Origin: Lentzea sp. NBRC 102530
Lineage (GTDB): Bacteria; Actinomycetota; Actinomycetes; Mycobacteriales; Pseudonocardiaceae
Reading direction: 5' to 3'
DNA: 64,000 nucleotides
NCBI RefSeq assembly: GCF_030269365.1
Contig: NZ_BSTF01000001.1
Coordinates: forward strand, 372,001 to 436,000
Numbering within the stretch: position 1 is the stretch's first letter; every line of letters starts with the position of its first letter. A program made the translations under genes and the position numbers. A model generated the notes under the pieces. That model was not told the DNA's origin. It did no database searches and saw only the letters and a program-made list of their open reading frames with translations. Of this stretch, positions 1-10,115 are shown in pieces.

Positions 1-276
1 TTCTTCGACCGGTTCCCCGAGTCCGAACGCACCCGCGGCCCGGCACTCGCGCACGAGGCCGAGACCCGGTTCGCCCGGCCCGGCGACGGACCGGTGCTGG
101 TCGTGACGCACGCGTTCCTGATCAGCTGGCTCGTGCGGGACGCACTCGACGCCCCGCCCGAGAGCTGGCTGACGCTGAACCACGACAACGCGGCGCTGAC
201 GGTCATCCGCTACACGACCGGCCAGTCACCGCGTCTCGTGCGGTTCAACGACTCAGGTCACCTCACGCGGCTTTGA
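1..276 (+). CDS. Histidine phosphatase family protein, 3' fragment
   Basis: The reading frame is open from base 1, so the gene begins outside the window; 91 residues remain. The stretch PVLVVTHAFLISWLV has the conserved second histidine (VTH) and flanking hydrophobic strand of the phosphoglycerate-mutase/histidine phosphatase superfamily, whose members remove phosphate through a phosphohistidine. The N-terminal RHG motif is off the window. It converges on the metallophosphoesterase gene, whose stop codon overlaps its last bases. Substrate cannot be inferred from the fragment. Confidence 0.75.
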   Translation, partial: FFDRFPESERTRGPALAHEAETRFARPGDGPVLVVTHAFLISWLVRDALDAPPESWLTLNHDNAALTVIRYTTGQSPRLVRFNDSGHLTRL

Positions 277-1417
277 GCGTCAGCAGCGAGATCTCGCTGG
301 GCGCGAAGACGCGCATCGGCGGACCCCAGAAGCCGGAGCCGCGGCTGGTGTAGAGCTGGGTGCGGTCGCTGTGCCTGGACAGGCCGGCGACCACCGGCTG
401 CTGGAGTCGCACCAGGTAGTGGAACGGCCAGATCTGCCCGCCGTGCGTGTGCCCGGACAGCTGCAGGTCCACGCCCGCCTCGACGGCCTTGCCGATCTCC
501 GACGGCTGGTGCGCGAGCAGCACGACCGGCGCGGTGGAGTCGGCGCCGCGCAACGCGTGCGCGAGGTCGGCGGCGTGGCCGGGTTCGCCGGAGTGGCTCG
601 CCGTGACGTCGTCGGTACCCGCGAACACGAGCTTGGCCTCGCCGCGCGTGAGCGTCTCGTGCTCGTTGCGCAGCGCCTTCCAGCCCAGCCGGGTCATCAG
701 GTCGACCCAGCCCTGGCCGTTCGAGTAGTACTCGTGGTTGCCGGTGATGTAGAAGCGGTGCGGGGTGTTCACGTCGCCGAGGGGCGTGGCCTGCTCCAGG
801 CGCTGCTCGGCCGTGCCGTCCGCGATGTCACCGACGTGCACGGCGACGTCGGCGTTCAGGCTGTTCACGGCGTCGACCATGCCGCGTGACCACTTGGCGC
901 GGTTGATGGCGCCGTAGTGCGTGTCGGTGATGACCGCGACGGTCAGGCCGTCGAACGCGGGGTCGAGCCGGGGAATCGTCACGTCTTGCCGCTTGATCCG
1001 CGGCACGCGCATCGCCTCGTACACGCCGTACACCGTCACGGTGACGATGAGGACCGCGAGCAGCACGGCGATGAAACGGCTGCGGAACGGGTTCTCGACG
1101 CCCGCGAGCGCCATGCCGAGCCGCACGACGTCCGTCAGCAGCGTCCACACGAACGCGATCCACACGAACCCCAGCAGGAACTGGGAGATCCGTGCGGCGC
1201 GGTCACTGCCGCGCTGGGTGAACAGCACCATCATCGTGACGGCCGCGGCGATGAACACGACGGCCGCGATCGGGCGGACCGGGTCGGGCCATTCCGCGCT
1301 GGCCGCGAACAGGCCCTCGAACGGCACCCAGAACAGCAGCGTCGTCACGGTGAGGAGGACGAGCGTGAACACCACCCGCCGAACCGTGACGCGGGGCCGG
1401 GTAGCGGTGGTCGTCAT
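263..1417 (-). CDS. Membrane-anchored metallophosphoesterase (YkuE-like)
   Basis: A 384-residue protein with about four hydrophobic helices in the first 150 residues, followed by a calcineurin-like phosphoesterase domain. The metal-binding motifs are visible in order: TDTHYG, HVGDIADG, GNHEYY, LAHQPS and GHTHGGQ. By family, these bind two metal ions and hydrolyse phosphoesters at the membrane; the substrate is unknown. Two in-frame ATGs exist. The AGGAGG at 1427-1432 abuts the upstream one (1426) but lies 9 bases before the one at 1417, so 1417 was chosen. Its 3' end overlaps the convergent phosphatase gene by 14 bases. Confidence 0.9.
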   Translation of the reverse strand: MTTTATRPRVTVRRVVFTLVLLTVTTLLFWVPFEGLFAASAEWPDPVRPIAAVVFIAAAVTMMVLFTQRGSDRAARISQFLLGFVWIAFVWTLLTDVVRLGMALAGVENPFRSRFIAVLLAVLIVTVTVYGVYEAMRVPRIKRQDVTIPRLDPAFDGLTVAVITDTHYGAINRAKWSRGMVDAVNSLNADVAVHVGDIADGTAEQRLEQATPLGDVNTPHRFYITGNHEYYSNGQGWVDLMTRLGWKALRNEHETLTRGEAKLVFAGTDDVTASHSGEPGHAADLAHALRGADSTAPVVLLAHQPSEIGKAVEAGVDLQLSGHTHGGQIWPFHYLVRLQQPVVAGLSRHSDRTQLYTSRGSGFWGPPMRVFAPSEISLLTLKAA

Positions 1418-1594
1418 CGAGCACATCCTCCTGAGTCAGTTGCCTTGGAACTGGTTCAACGCTCGACGGCCGCCGTTTGTTCGCCTTGCCGCCGATTGAC
1501 GTCCGTCACAGGCGTTTTCCCTGTTCGGACGCAACCGCGCGGGCGTTCGGGAGTCTTCTAATCAACACCGGAACTCCCCGCCGACCCGACGACC

Positions 1595-1608
1595 TAGAGT
1601 GGGCCACA
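1595..1608 (+). promoter_or_regulatory. Putative leaderless promoter -10 box
   Basis: TAGAGT at 1595-1600 followed by seven bases and ATG. A transcript starting about 7 bases after the box would begin at the start codon. No convincing -35 is seen, which is usual for such genes. Confidence 0.4.
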
Positions 1609-1997
1609 TGATCTTCTACTCCGACGAGGAAAGCCGCACGCTCCGCACCGCCGTGTACGGCGCGATGCTGCTGGTTTCCCACGCCGACCCCGGCCCGGTG
1701 CTGGAGGAGCGGTTCGCCGGCCTGCGCGCTCTGACGCACCTGTCGCCCGACCTGCGCACCGTCCTCGGTGGCGCGCGCCCGTCCGTTCCCGCCGGGACGG
1801 ACGAGGAGATCGAGCCGATGATCCTGGAGGCGCTGCGGTCGTCGATGAAGACGCTGACCGCGAAGTCGCCGGAGGACGCGGCGGACTTCCCGCGCGCGGT
1901 GCTCGCGATCTGCCGCGAGGTGGCCGAGGCGGACGGTGTCGTGGTGGACGCCGAGGACGCGATGGTCGCCCGCATCGAGGGCGCGCTCGCCCTCTGA
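1608..1997 (+). CDS. Small acidic helical protein, unknown function
   Basis: A 129-residue soluble, predominantly helical protein. The C-terminal stretch with EADGVVVDAEDAMVARIEGAL resembles the acidic helix-turn of TerB-like proteins, but the similarity is weak and no function is claimed. A GTG nine bases upstream (1599) is in frame. The ATG at 1608 was preferred because a TAGAGT -10-like box (1595-1600) ends exactly 7 bases before it, the spacing of leaderless actinobacterial genes, and there is no Shine-Dalgarno. Confidence 0.6.
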   Translation: MIFYSDEESRTLRTAVYGAMLLVSHADPGPVLEERFAGLRALTHLSPDLRTVLGGARPSVPAGTDEEIEPMILEALRSSMKTLTAKSPEDAADFPRAVLAICREVAEADGVVVDAEDAMVARIEGALAL

Positions 1998-2071
1998 CGC
2001 CGGGTGGGCCGTTCGGATGAACGGCCCGCAACTCGCTGAAACGCCGCTCGCCCTGCCGCGATCATTCCGGC

Positions 2072-3316
2072 ATGAACGGGTTGTACGACGGCGAGTTCGC
2101 CGGCTACAAGATCGCCTCCCCGGCCGAGCTGGACACCGCGCTGCGGGAGGCGGTCGTCGCGGTGGACGCGAACGTGCTGCTCGACCTGTACAGGTTCAGC
2201 CCGCGGACGTCGAGCGACCTGATCAACACCTTCAAGAGCCTGGGCGACCGGCTCGTCGTGCCGCACCAGGCGTTGCGCGAGTTCTGGCGGCACCGCCAGC
2301 GGGCGCAGGGCAGCCCGCGCGGCGCGACGAAGACCGCGACCGACGCGCTCGCCAAGTCGGGCCGCGCGATGACCGACACCCTGACGGTCTGGGCCAAGGC
2401 CGTGGGCTTCAACCAGGGCGATCTGGCCGGGCTCACCGGCGAGGTGGACGCGCTCGTGCGGGGACTCCAGGGAAAGCTTCAGCAGGCGCTCGCGCACGCC
2501 GACGCGGACCGGGTCGGGGATCCGATCCTGGAGCAGCTGGAGGAGTTGCTGCACGGCCGGGTCACCTCGCCGCTGCCGGAGGAGGAGCACGCTTCCTGCG
2601 TTGCCGAGGCTGCTCGGCGCATCACCGCGGAGATCCCGCCCGGCTACAAGGACGCGGGCAAGCAGGAGGACGGCTCGGCCGACGGCGGTGCGGGCGACTA
2701 CCTCGTCTGGTACCAGGCCACCCGGTACGCCCAGGAACACCAGCGCGACCTGCTGATCGTCACCCGTGACGAGAAGGAGGACTGGTGGTGGCGGCAGGGA
2801 GCCGAGTTCATCGGCCCGCGCCCTGAGCTCTCTCTGGAGTACCAGGGCCTGACCGGACGGCGGCTGTTCCTGATGCGTCCAACTGAGCTGCTCGCACGTG
2901 CGTTCGTGTTGGAGGTGGACGTCGACGAGGATTCGTCCGCAGACGCGGATCGCCTGTCCTCCTACGTCGACGAGATCGAGGATCAGCGGCCGGCGACATG
3001 GACGCTGGAAGAGCTCGCCGTGCTCCTCGTCGAACTCGACGCGCACGCGCCGTCCCAGGCGGCAGCGCTCCGACTCGCAGTCCAAGGGAACCGGGTCCAG
3101 TTCGACCAGGTGCCCTCGCTGGGTGCGGATCCAGACGTCGGTGAAATGCGCAGGTTCAGCAGCCCTTATCTAGGTCTGACCGCATCGCTGCAGGCGCAAG
3201 GGCTTCTTCATCGGGGCCTGCCTCCGATCGTCAAGTATGGCATCCAGGAAGGGGCCTTGTGTTTCGTGTTCCCTCCGGAGGTGCCCGCGTTGCTGCGCGC
3301 ACTCGCCGCCAACTGA
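2072..3316 (+). CDS. PIN-like domain protein (PIN_8/DUF4935 type) with C-terminal extension
   Basis: A 414-residue protein. Residues about 28-240 form a PIN-like nuclease domain: VVAVDANVLLDLYRFS (D32, D38), VVPHQALREFW (E70), GDYLVWYQ (D209) and LIVTRDEKEDWW (D233), the acidic set that holds divalent metal in PIN ribonucleases. A long helical insert lies between E70 and D209, as in the PIN_8 subgroup. Residues about 300-414 form a separate domain I do not recognise. PIN_8 proteins are frequent in accessory and defence loci, but here there is no antitoxin, helicase or methylase beside it, so a stand-alone RNase role is only inferred. Confidence 0.8.
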   Translation: MNGLYDGEFAGYKIASPAELDTALREAVVAVDANVLLDLYRFSPRTSSDLINTFKSLGDRLVVPHQALREFWRHRQRAQGSPRGATKTATDALAKSGRAMTDTLTVWAKAVGFNQGDLAGLTGEVDALVRGLQGKLQQALAHADADRVGDPILEQLEELLHGRVTSPLPEEEHASCVAEAARRITAEIPPGYKDAGKQEDGSADGGAGDYLVWYQATRYAQEHQRDLLIVTRDEKEDWWWRQGAEFIGPRPELSLEYQGLTGRRLFLMRPTELLARAFVLEVDVDEDSSADADRLSSYVDEIEDQRPATWTLEELAVLLVELDAHAPSQAAALRLAVQGNRVQFDQVPSLGADPDVGEMRRFSSPYLGLTASLQAQGLLHRGLPPIVKYGIQEGALCFVFPPEVPALLRALAAN

Positions 3317-3423
3317 GACCAGCGTCCCACTAGGTGGGTGGTGGGCCGAATGGCGGATGTGCGGTGAAATCGCGGTGCCAGGGTGGATTCCATAGGGGAG
3401 AAGACACTGGGGAGTGTGCCGCC

Positions 3424-6400
3424 ATGGAACTGTCGCGCCGCGAACTGCTGACCCGCAGCGGCCAGGCCGCCGCCGTCGCCACCGCCGCGTCCGCGTTGAC
3501 GATCGGGACCGCCTCCGCCTCCGAGCAGGGTGAGCGGGTGAAGCTGACGCAGGGCACCAACATCTCGGTGTCCCGCTCGCGTGACGGCCGGTGGCTCGCC
3601 ATCGACCTGGTCACCGCGATCTGGGTCTTACCGGCCGGTGGCGGGGAAGCGCGCAAGCTCACCGACGAACTGCAGGACGCGACACTGCCGTCGTTCGGGC
3701 CTGGCAACCAGATCGCGTTCCAGTCCTATCGGGACGGCAACTTCCACCTCTACCTGATCGGGCTCGACGGGCGTGGGCTCAAGCAGCTCACGCAGGGCAA
3801 GTTCGACCACCGCGAACCCGCTTTTTCGCCTGATGGCAAGCATCTCGCGTTCGTCAGCGACCGAGCGGGCAGCTACGGCGTGCACGTGCTGGAGCTGGCC
3901 AGCGGCAAGATCACGCAGCTCACCGGCGTGCCGGACGAGGCCGCGGCGCCGCAGTGGTCGAGCGACGGCAAGCGGATCATCTTCACCGTCGGCAACGCGG
4001 CGGTGGACGTCGTGTCGTTGGACGGCAAGCGCGAACGACTCGTCACGGCGCCCGCTGGGTGGCAGCTGTTCGGGGCCGCGTTCGGGCCGGGCGACCAGCC
4101 GAGCTACACGCGGATGCGGCCGGGCGAGGCCGAGTTGGTGCTCGGGACCGCGGCGGTCGTCACCGGGCAGGACGTGTTCGGGTTCGCGCCGATCTGGGAC
4201 GGCGACAGCGTTCTCTACACCGCCGACGGCAAGATCCGCCTGCTGGCCAACGGTTCCACGAAGGACATCGCGTTCGAGGCCGTCGTGCCGGTGACCACGA
4301 AACGGCGGCCCGCGCGCACGCAGAACCTCACCGGCGGCGCGGTCAAGGGCATCGCGAGCCCTGTGGTGTCGAGCGACGGCAAGATCGCGTTCCGGGCGTT
4401 GAACGCGCTGTACCTGCTGACCGACGGCAAGGCCACCAAGCTCACCGACGGGAAGTACTTCGACTCCGATCCGGACTTCTCGCCCGACGGCAGGCAGATC
4501 GTCTACGCGAGCGACCGCACCGGTGTCGCCCAGCTGTGGGTCCGCGACCTCGCCTCCGGCCAGGACGATCTGTTCGCGCCCGCACCCCACGCGCAGATCA
4601 CGCCCCGCTTCTCGCCGGACGGCACGAAAGTCGCCTACCTCGACCAGGACGGCCAGGTGTGGGTCACCGACCGGCAGGGCCGCCGCCAGCTCACCCCGAC
4701 GTTGTTCCAGCCCGGCCGCCCGACCTGGTCGAAGGACGGCAACACAGTCGCGCTGGCCGCGGTGAAGCCGTTCTCGCGCCGGTTCCGCGAGGGCACCAGC
4801 CAGGTCCTGAGCGTCGACCTGACCAGCGGCGACCTCCGCTACACCGAGCCGATGCCGTTCCGCTCCATCGCGACCCGAGGCGACGACGGGCCGGTGTGGT
4901 CACCGGACGGCAAGCACATCGCGTTCGTCGTCGAGAGCGTCGCCTGGGTCGTCCCGGTCGACGCCAAGGGCACCTTCGTCGGTGCACCGCGCCAGGTCAC
5001 CCGCGAGGTCACCGATTCGCTGGCGTGGCACGGCGACGACGCGTTGGTGTACCTCAACAACGGCCGCCTCCGCAGGTCCACTCTGGACGGAAAGGTCACG
5101 ACCATCCGGCACGGCCTCACCTGGCGCAAACCGAAGGCCCCGGACCGCAAGGTGATCCGCGTCGGCGCCTACTGGGATGGCGAGGCGCACGAGCTCAAGC
5201 GCGACGTCGACATCGTCGTAGAGCACGGCAAGATCGCCGACATCCGTCCGCAGCGCGGCAAAGCCGACGTCGACGCCGGCGGTTTGACCGCCATCCCGGG
5301 CCTGATCGACGCCCACAACCACTGGCACCTGCGCGGCCGCCAGTGGGGCGCGCGGCAGGGCAACGTCTGGCTCGCGTACGGCATCACGACCGTCCGTTCG
5401 CCCGGCGACCCGGTCTACCAGATGGTCGAGACCAGGGAGGCCCTCGCGGCCGGAACCCTGACGGGGCCGAGGTTCTACGCCACCGGCGAGGCCGTCGACG
5501 GCTCCCGCGTCTACTACAACTTCATGCGCCCGACCCTGAGCAAGGCGCAGCTGGACCTCGAACTCCGCCGCGGCCACGAACTCGGCTACGACATGATCAA
5601 GACCTACGTCCGGCTGCCCGTCGAGCTGCAACGCGCCGCCGTGCGGCGGTCGAGGGTCCCGCTGTCGAGCCACTACCACTACCCGGCCGCGCTCTTCGGC
5701 ATGGACGGTCAGGAACACGTCGGCGCCACCAACCGCCTCGGCTACTCGCACACGATCACCCGGCAGGGCAGGGCCTACCAGGACGTCGTGGCGATCTTCA
5801 CCACGTCCGGCATGTCCATGACCCCGACCCTGTTCCAGTCACGGGCCTTGTACGACAACGACAAGTCGCTCGCCACCGACGAACGCACCCGCGTCCTCTA
5901 CCCGCCGTGGGAGTACGAGCGCAACCTCGCCGACGCCAACGCCCAGGGCACCCCGGCGGGCACCTCGTCCCGCGCGGTCCTGAAGGGCTGGGTGGAGTTC
6001 GCGCTGAACGTGCACCGCGGCGGCGGGTTCGTCATCACCGGCACCGACGCCCCGCTCGACAGCCCCGCCACCGCCACCCACCAGAACCTGCGTGCACTCG
6101 TCGAATACGGCTTCACCCCACGGGAAGCGCTCATCACCGCGACCCGCAACCCGGCGAAGTGGCTGGGCCTGCCGCTCGGCGCGATCAGGCCGGGCGCGCC
6201 GGCCGACATCGCGTTCGTCGAAGGCGACCCGCTGGCCGACATCAAGGCGGCGGCGAACGTCCGGCAGGTCATGGTCGGCGGGGTGCTGCACACCGTCGCC
6301 GACCTGCTGGAGCCGTACCGGCAGCAGGGGCAGAACCTGACGACGTCAGCGGCGCTCGACCCGTTCCCGTCCGCGGAGAACAAGCACTGGTGGCACGAAC

Positions 6401-6435
6401 CGGAGTGGGCCGAGCGCGTCTGCTGCGATCACTGA
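3424..6435 (+). CDS. Tat-exported TolB-like beta-propeller fused to amidohydrolase
   Basis: 1003 residues. The N-terminus [13 protein letters not shown] followed by a hydrophobic stretch and TASA is a twin-arginine signal. Residues about 35-560 hold many WD40-like PD40 repeats (recurring SPDGK, DRTG and similar), forming one or two propellers. The last ~370 residues are an amidohydrolase: [13 protein letters not shown] (metal His pair), KTYVRLP (possible metal-bridging Lys), SSHYHYP (His) and ITGTDAPLD (catalytic Asp). Such fusions are annotated as exported imidazolonepropionase/dipeptidase-like amidohydrolases of unknown substrate. ATG 3424 has GGGGAG upstream and gives a proper signal peptide. 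The 3' end overlaps the convergent dioxygenase by 7 bases. Confidence 0.88.
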   Translation: MELSRRELLTRSGQAAAVATAASALTIGTASASEQGERVKLTQGTNISVSRSRDGRWLAIDLVTAIWVLPAGGGEARKLTDELQDATLPSFGPGNQIAFQSYRDGNFHLYLIGLDGRGLKQLTQGKFDHREPAFSPDGKHLAFVSDRAGSYGVHVLELASGKITQLTGVPDEAAAPQWSSDGKRIIFTVGNAAVDVVSLDGKRERLVTAPAGWQLFGAAFGPGDQPSYTRMRPGEAELVLGTAAVVTGQDVFGFAPIWDGDSVLYTADGKIRLLANGSTKDIAFEAVVPVTTKRRPARTQNLTGGAVKGIASPVVSSDGKIAFRALNALYLLTDGKATKLTDGKYFDSDPDFSPDGRQIVYASDRTGVAQLWVRDLASGQDDLFAPAPHAQITPRFSPDGTKVAYLDQDGQVWVTDRQGRRQLTPTLFQPGRPTWSKDGNTVALAAVKPFSRRFREGTSQVLSVDLTSGDLRYTEPMPFRSIATRGDDGPVWSPDGKHIAFVVESVAWVVPVDAKGTFVGAPRQVTREVTDSLAWHGDDALVYLNNGRLRRSTLDGKVTTIRHGLTWRKPKAPDRKVIRVGAYWDGEAHELKRDVDIVVEHGKIADIRPQRGKADVDAGGLTAIPGLIDAHNHWHLRGRQWGARQGNVWLAYGITTVRSPGDPVYQMVETREALAAGTLTGPRFYATGEAVDGSRVYYNFMRPTLSKAQLDLELRRGHELGYDMIKTYVRLPVELQRAAVRRSRVPLSSHYHYPAALFGMDGQEHVGATNRLGYSHTITRQGRAYQDVVAIFTTSGMSMTPTLFQSRALYDNDKSLATDERTRVLYPPWEYERNLADANAQGTPAGTSSRAVLKGWVEFALNVHRGGGFVITGTDAPLDSPATATHQNLRALVEYGFTPREALITATRNPAKWLGLPLGAIRPGAPADIAFVEGDPLADIKAAANVRQVMVGGVLHTVADLLEPYRQQGQNLTTSAALDPFPSAENKHWWHEPEWAERVCCDH

Positions 6436-7307
6436 GAGGGCGCCAGCACGATGTCGAAACGGGAGCGCGTCCACGGTTTGTCGCCGAGCGCCCTCCCGTC
6501 CGGCGTCGGCGCCCCCACCGGCTGCTCCTCGAACCGCTTGACCAGCGACTCCTTCACCCCGAACACCGAGTCGCCGATCTCCAGCTGCGGATCGCCCTCG
6601 ACGAAGATGTGCGTGACCAACGTGCGGAAGCCGGTGGCCGACACCATGAAGTGCAGGTGTGCGGCCCGCACGGGGGAGCGGTCGACGGCGTCGAGGAGCG
6701 CGCCGACCGGGCCGTCGTGCGGGATCGGGTACGGGGTGGGCTGCACGCACCAGAAGCCGAACCCGCCGTCGTCGCCGGAGAACAGGTGGCCGCGGCCCGC
6801 CACGCGTGCGTCGGTGTACTGGACGTCGTAGAAGCCGTCCTCGTCGGCCTCCCACACCTCGATCCTCGCGCCCGGCAGCGGGTTGCCGGCGGTGTCGCGG
6901 ACGGTTCCCTCGACCCAGCACGGGGTTCCGGCCGCGCCGCCCGCGATGTCGCCGCCGATGCCCACCAGCGGTGACTCCTCGACGAAGAACGGGCCGAAGA
7001 CCGTTGCCTCCGTGGCGTTCTCGTAGGCCTCGTTGTTGACGGCGATGGTCTGCATCGAGGCGCCCAGGACGTCGGACAGCAGGATGAACTCCTGCCGCTT
7101 GTCGTCGGTGATGTGGCCGACGGCGGTGAGGAACTCGATCGCGCGCGTCCACTCCGCCTCGGTGAGGCGGGTTTCGCGGATGAACGCGTGCAGGTGCCGG
7201 ACGAGCGCCTCCATGAGCTCGCGCAACCGGGGGTCGGGGGTGCGGGCGAACGAGGCCAGCACGTCCGTGATCAGCTGCTCCTCGACTCGTTGCTGGGCGG
7301 TGGTCAT
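6429..7307 (-). CDS. Hydroxyquinol 1,2-dioxygenase (intradiol)
   Basis: 292 residues, the usual length. It cleaves hydroxyquinol (1,2,4-trihydroxybenzene) to maleylacetate using non-haem Fe(III). The N-terminal helical dimerisation region is followed by the intradiol core: [17 protein letters not shown] (Tyr ligand), [14 protein letters not shown] (Tyr ligand) and RAAHLHFMV (two His ligands). These residues match the hydroxyquinol/chlorocatechol group more than plain catechol dioxygenase. The ATG overlaps the stop of the preceding maleylacetate reductase gene (ATGA), so the two are translationally coupled. It is the last gene of the aromatic operon. Confidence 0.92.
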   Translation of the reverse strand: MTTAQQRVEEQLITDVLASFARTPDPRLRELMEALVRHLHAFIRETRLTEAEWTRAIEFLTAVGHITDDKRQEFILLSDVLGASMQTIAVNNEAYENATEATVFGPFFVEESPLVGIGGDIAGGAAGTPCWVEGTVRDTAGNPLPGARIEVWEADEDGFYDVQYTDARVAGRGHLFSGDDGGFGFWCVQPTPYPIPHDGPVGALLDAVDRSPVRAAHLHFMVSATGFRTLVTHIFVEGDPQLEIGDSVFGVKESLVKRFEEQPVGAPTPDGRALGDKPWTRSRFDIVLAPSQ

Positions 7308-8311
7308 GCCGGCACTCCATCCGGGTTCTGGCCCGCCTGGGCGGCGGCGAGCAGGGAGATCAGGTCGTCCTCGGTGACGGCGCGGGGGTTCGACGGGGGA
7401 ACGGACGGCAGGATCAGTGCAGCCGCCTCGCGCACGTCCGGGACGCCGTGCAGCACGTGCGAGGCGCCGACCGAGTCGTAGAGGTCGATCAGGCTGCCGC
7501 CCAGCGCCTCGCGGATGCGGGCAGCCGCCTCGGGTGCCGCAGGGGTGTTGAACGCCAGCACGTACGGCAGGATCGCCGCGTGCGTCTCGGCGTGCGGCAC
7601 GTTGTAGGCGCCGCCCAGGACATGGCAGATCTTGTGGTGCAGGCCGGATCCGGCCGACGCGAACGCCACCGCGGCCAGGTAGGCGCCGTAGAGCATCTGC
7701 TCGCGGGCGTCCTGACGCAGGCCGGCACTCAGCGCCCGGATGCCCTCCAACGCCAGCGCCTGGTTGATCGGGTCGGTGCGGGGCGCCCACATCGAGTCGA
7801 CGCAGTGCGCCAGCGCGTTGCAGCCCGAGGCGACGGCCAGCGCACGGGGCAGGGACGCGGTCAGGGCGGCGTCGTAGACGACGGTCTTCGGCAGCACCCG
7901 GTCGTCCGCGCCGGTGGTCTTGCGCGACGCCTCGGTCAGGCCCCACACGTCGGTCGCCTCGGAACCCGCGTAGGTGGTCGGCACGGCGACGATCGGCAGG
8001 CCGGTGGTCAGCGCGATCGCCTTGGCCAGACCGGTCGTGGAACCGCCGCCGATGCTCACCAGCAGGTCCGCGCCGGAGTCCAGAGCCAGCGCACGCGCCC
8101 GTTCGGCGTTCTCGACCGGTACGTGCGGTGCCACGTCCGTGCAGTGCGCGGCCACGTCGATCTTCGCGGCCACCTCGGCGGCGACGGGTTCGCTGGAGAT
8201 CAGCAGCACCCGCCGCGCACCGAGCCGGTCGACCTCGGCCGCGAGGTCGGCGGCGGCCGTGCCGGTGCCGAACAGCACGCGCTGGCCCAAGGTGGTGTGC
8301 TGCCAGTTCAT
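7304..8311 (-). CDS. Maleylacetate reductase (iron-type alcohol dehydrogenase family)
   Basis: 335 residues. It reduces maleylacetate to 3-oxoadipate with NAD(P)H, the step after hydroxyquinol cleavage. Family signs are the nucleotide-binding [12 protein letters not shown], the PTTYAGSE segment and [10 protein letters not shown] near the active-site His residues. The assignment is supported by the neighbours: its start overlaps the monooxygenase stop by four bases (8308-8311) and its stop overlaps the dioxygenase start. This gene order (monooxygenase, reductase, dioxygenase) matches actinobacterial resorcinol/hydroxyquinol clusters. Confidence 0.92.
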   Translation of the reverse strand: MNWQHTTLGQRVLFGTGTAAADLAAEVDRLGARRVLLISSEPVAAEVAAKIDVAAHCTDVAPHVPVENAERARALALDSGADLLVSIGGGSTTGLAKAIALTTGLPIVAVPTTYAGSEATDVWGLTEASRKTTGADDRVLPKTVVYDAALTASLPRALAVASGCNALAHCVDSMWAPRTDPINQALALEGIRALSAGLRQDAREQMLYGAYLAAVAFASAGSGLHHKICHVLGGAYNVPHAETHAAILPYVLAFNTPAAPEAAARIREALGGSLIDLYDSVGASHVLHGVPDVREAAALILPSVPPSNPRAVTEDDLISLLAAAQAGQNPDGVPA

Positions 8312-10068
8312 GCGGTCTCCTCCCGGTCCAGCACCGACGTCAGGACGGTCATCAGCTCGGCCTCCGGGTCCGCGGGCAACGAGGGAGCACGCCAGGCGAC
8401 GTGCTTGTCCGGCCGCACCAGCACCGCTCCGTCTTCGTCCACACCGGACAGCCGCGACCAGTCGAAGTAGAGGTCGGTGACCTCACGGCCCGGCCCGATG
8501 ATCACGGTCTGCAACGCGATGCCCAGCCGGTCGGCGGCCTTCTGCGCCGCGTCCGCCCAGGCCTCGCCGGTGATCCCGGTCAGCAGCGTGAACCGCCCGT
8601 ACGGCACCAGGTCGTGCGTCGAGACCTTGCGGCGGCTGTCCCCGACCCAGGCGTGCGGCAGCCGGGCACCGGGCCAGGTCGACGGCTCGTAGTACAACTC
8701 CGGATCGCGCGACGGCTCAGGACGATCGGAACCATCACCCACGACGGCACGCGACACGTACGACTGACCCATCTCCACGCCGTGGGCGTTGAACTCGTAG
8801 TTCTTCAGTTCCATCGCCTCCCGCACGGCCGCGCGCTTGGCCGCCCCGGCAAGGCTGCTGTCCTTGCGCTCCTCGATCCGCGCGTCCATCTCGGCCGCCG
8901 ACTGAGAGGCGTCCAACCCCAAGGCCTCGAACAACGCACCGAACTCACGGGCGGACCTGTTGGCACGCGTCACGATCTGGCGCGCGACGGGCGCGCGTTC
9001 GTCGGAATAGGTGTCCAGCAAAGAGCTTCCAGCCTGTCCGTTCAACACCAGCGCGAGCTTCCACGCCAGGTTGTACGAGTCCTGGATCGAGGTGTTGGAG
9101 CCGAGGCCGTTCGACGGCGGGTGCTTGTGCACGGCGTCCCCGGCGCAGAACACCCGGCCGCGGTGCAGGCGCGTCGCGTACTGCTCGTTGTTGCCCCACA
9201 ACGAGATCCCGGTGATCTCGGCGTCCAGCGCGGGATCACCGACGAGGTTGCGCACGATCTGCAACGCGTCGTCCTCGCTCACCTCGGGCACGCCCTGCGC
9301 GAGGTCGAAGCCCCACACGATCAGCCACTCGTTCCACGGCCGCACCATCCGCACGAGCCCGGCACCGATGCCACCGACGTTCGCGCCCGGCTGGATCACC
9401 CAGTACAGCACCGAGGGCCGGTGCCGGCAGAGGTCGGAGAGGTCCGCCTTGAACGTGATGTTCATCGAGCCCGCGATGTCCATCTCGCCCTCGTAGGGCA
9501 GGCCCAGGTCGGCGGCCACGGCGGAGCGCGCGCCGTCCGCGCCGATCAGGTACCTGGCCCGGATCTCGTACTCGTGCCCGGTCGTCCGGTCGAGCACCCG
9601 CACGGTCACGCCGTCCGCGTCCTGCTCGTGCCCCAGGTACTCGGTGCTGAACCGGGTGAGGGTGCCGCGTTCCGTGGCGTTGCGGACCAGGATCGGCTCC
9701 AGGTACGTCTGCGGGATGTCGCAGTTCATCGACGGTGACGCGAGCACGTGGTCGGCGTGCCGCGCGGGGTGGGTGCCCCACGTGAGGATGCGGCCGATCT
9801 CCTCGCCGGTGATCGACGTGCAGAACACCGTGTCACCGATCTGGTCGTGCGGGGTGGCGTCGGCGAGCACCTGGCTCTCGACGCCGACGTCGCGGAGGAT
9901 CTCCATCGTGCGCTGGTTGGTGATGTGCGCACGGGGCGTGTTCGCGGTCCACCGGTACTTCGTGATCATGATGTTCGGAACGCCCAGGGTGGACAGGAAC
10001 AACGCCGCGGAGGCCCCGGCAGGGCCGGACCCCACGATCACCACATCGGTCTCGACGAAGGTCACCAT
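8308..10068 (-). CDS. FAD-dependent aromatic monooxygenase (probable resorcinol/phenol hydroxylase)
   Basis: 586 residues, the size of TfdB/phenol 2-monooxygenase-type flavoproteins. The N-terminal [17 protein letters not shown] binds [15 protein letters not shown] is the DG motif; [34 protein letters not shown] is written here only in part as GDAVHKHPP, the second FAD motif. The C-terminal ~170 residues resemble the thioredoxin-like dimerisation region of this group. Because the next two enzymes use hydroxyquinol, the likely reaction is hydroxylation of resorcinol or a similar dihydroxy- or chlorophenol; the exact substrate is inferred from context. Confidence 0.88.
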   Translation of the reverse strand: MVTFVETDVVIVGSGPAGASAALFLSTLGVPNIMITKYRWTANTPRAHITNQRTMEILRDVGVESQVLADATPHDQIGDTVFCTSITGEEIGRILTWGTHPARHADHVLASPSMNCDIPQTYLEPILVRNATERGTLTRFSTEYLGHEQDADGVTVRVLDRTTGHEYEIRARYLIGADGARSAVAADLGLPYEGEMDIAGSMNITFKADLSDLCRHRPSVLYWVIQPGANVGGIGAGLVRMVRPWNEWLIVWGFDLAQGVPEVSEDDALQIVRNLVGDPALDAEITGISLWGNNEQYATRLHRGRVFCAGDAVHKHPPSNGLGSNTSIQDSYNLAWKLALVLNGQAGSSLLDTYSDERAPVARQIVTRANRSAREFGALFEALGLDASQSAAEMDARIEERKDSSLAGAAKRAAVREAMELKNYEFNAHGVEMGQSYVSRAVVGDGSDRPEPSRDPELYYEPSTWPGARLPHAWVGDSRRKVSTHDLVPYGRFTLLTGITGEAWADAAQKAADRLGIALQTVIIGPGREVTDLYFDWSRLSGVDEDGAVLVRPDKHVAWRAPSLPADPEAELMTVLTSVLDREETA

Positions 10069-10115
10069 GCCGAGAACGGTGACAGGTCAACTTCCTCGTC
10101 GGTGGCCCGTACGCG

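Noticed and set aside
3954..6974. 1006-codon frame over the amidohydrolase gene
   Set aside because: Arg/Pro-rich out-of-frame shadow without motifs, typical of GC-rich DNA.
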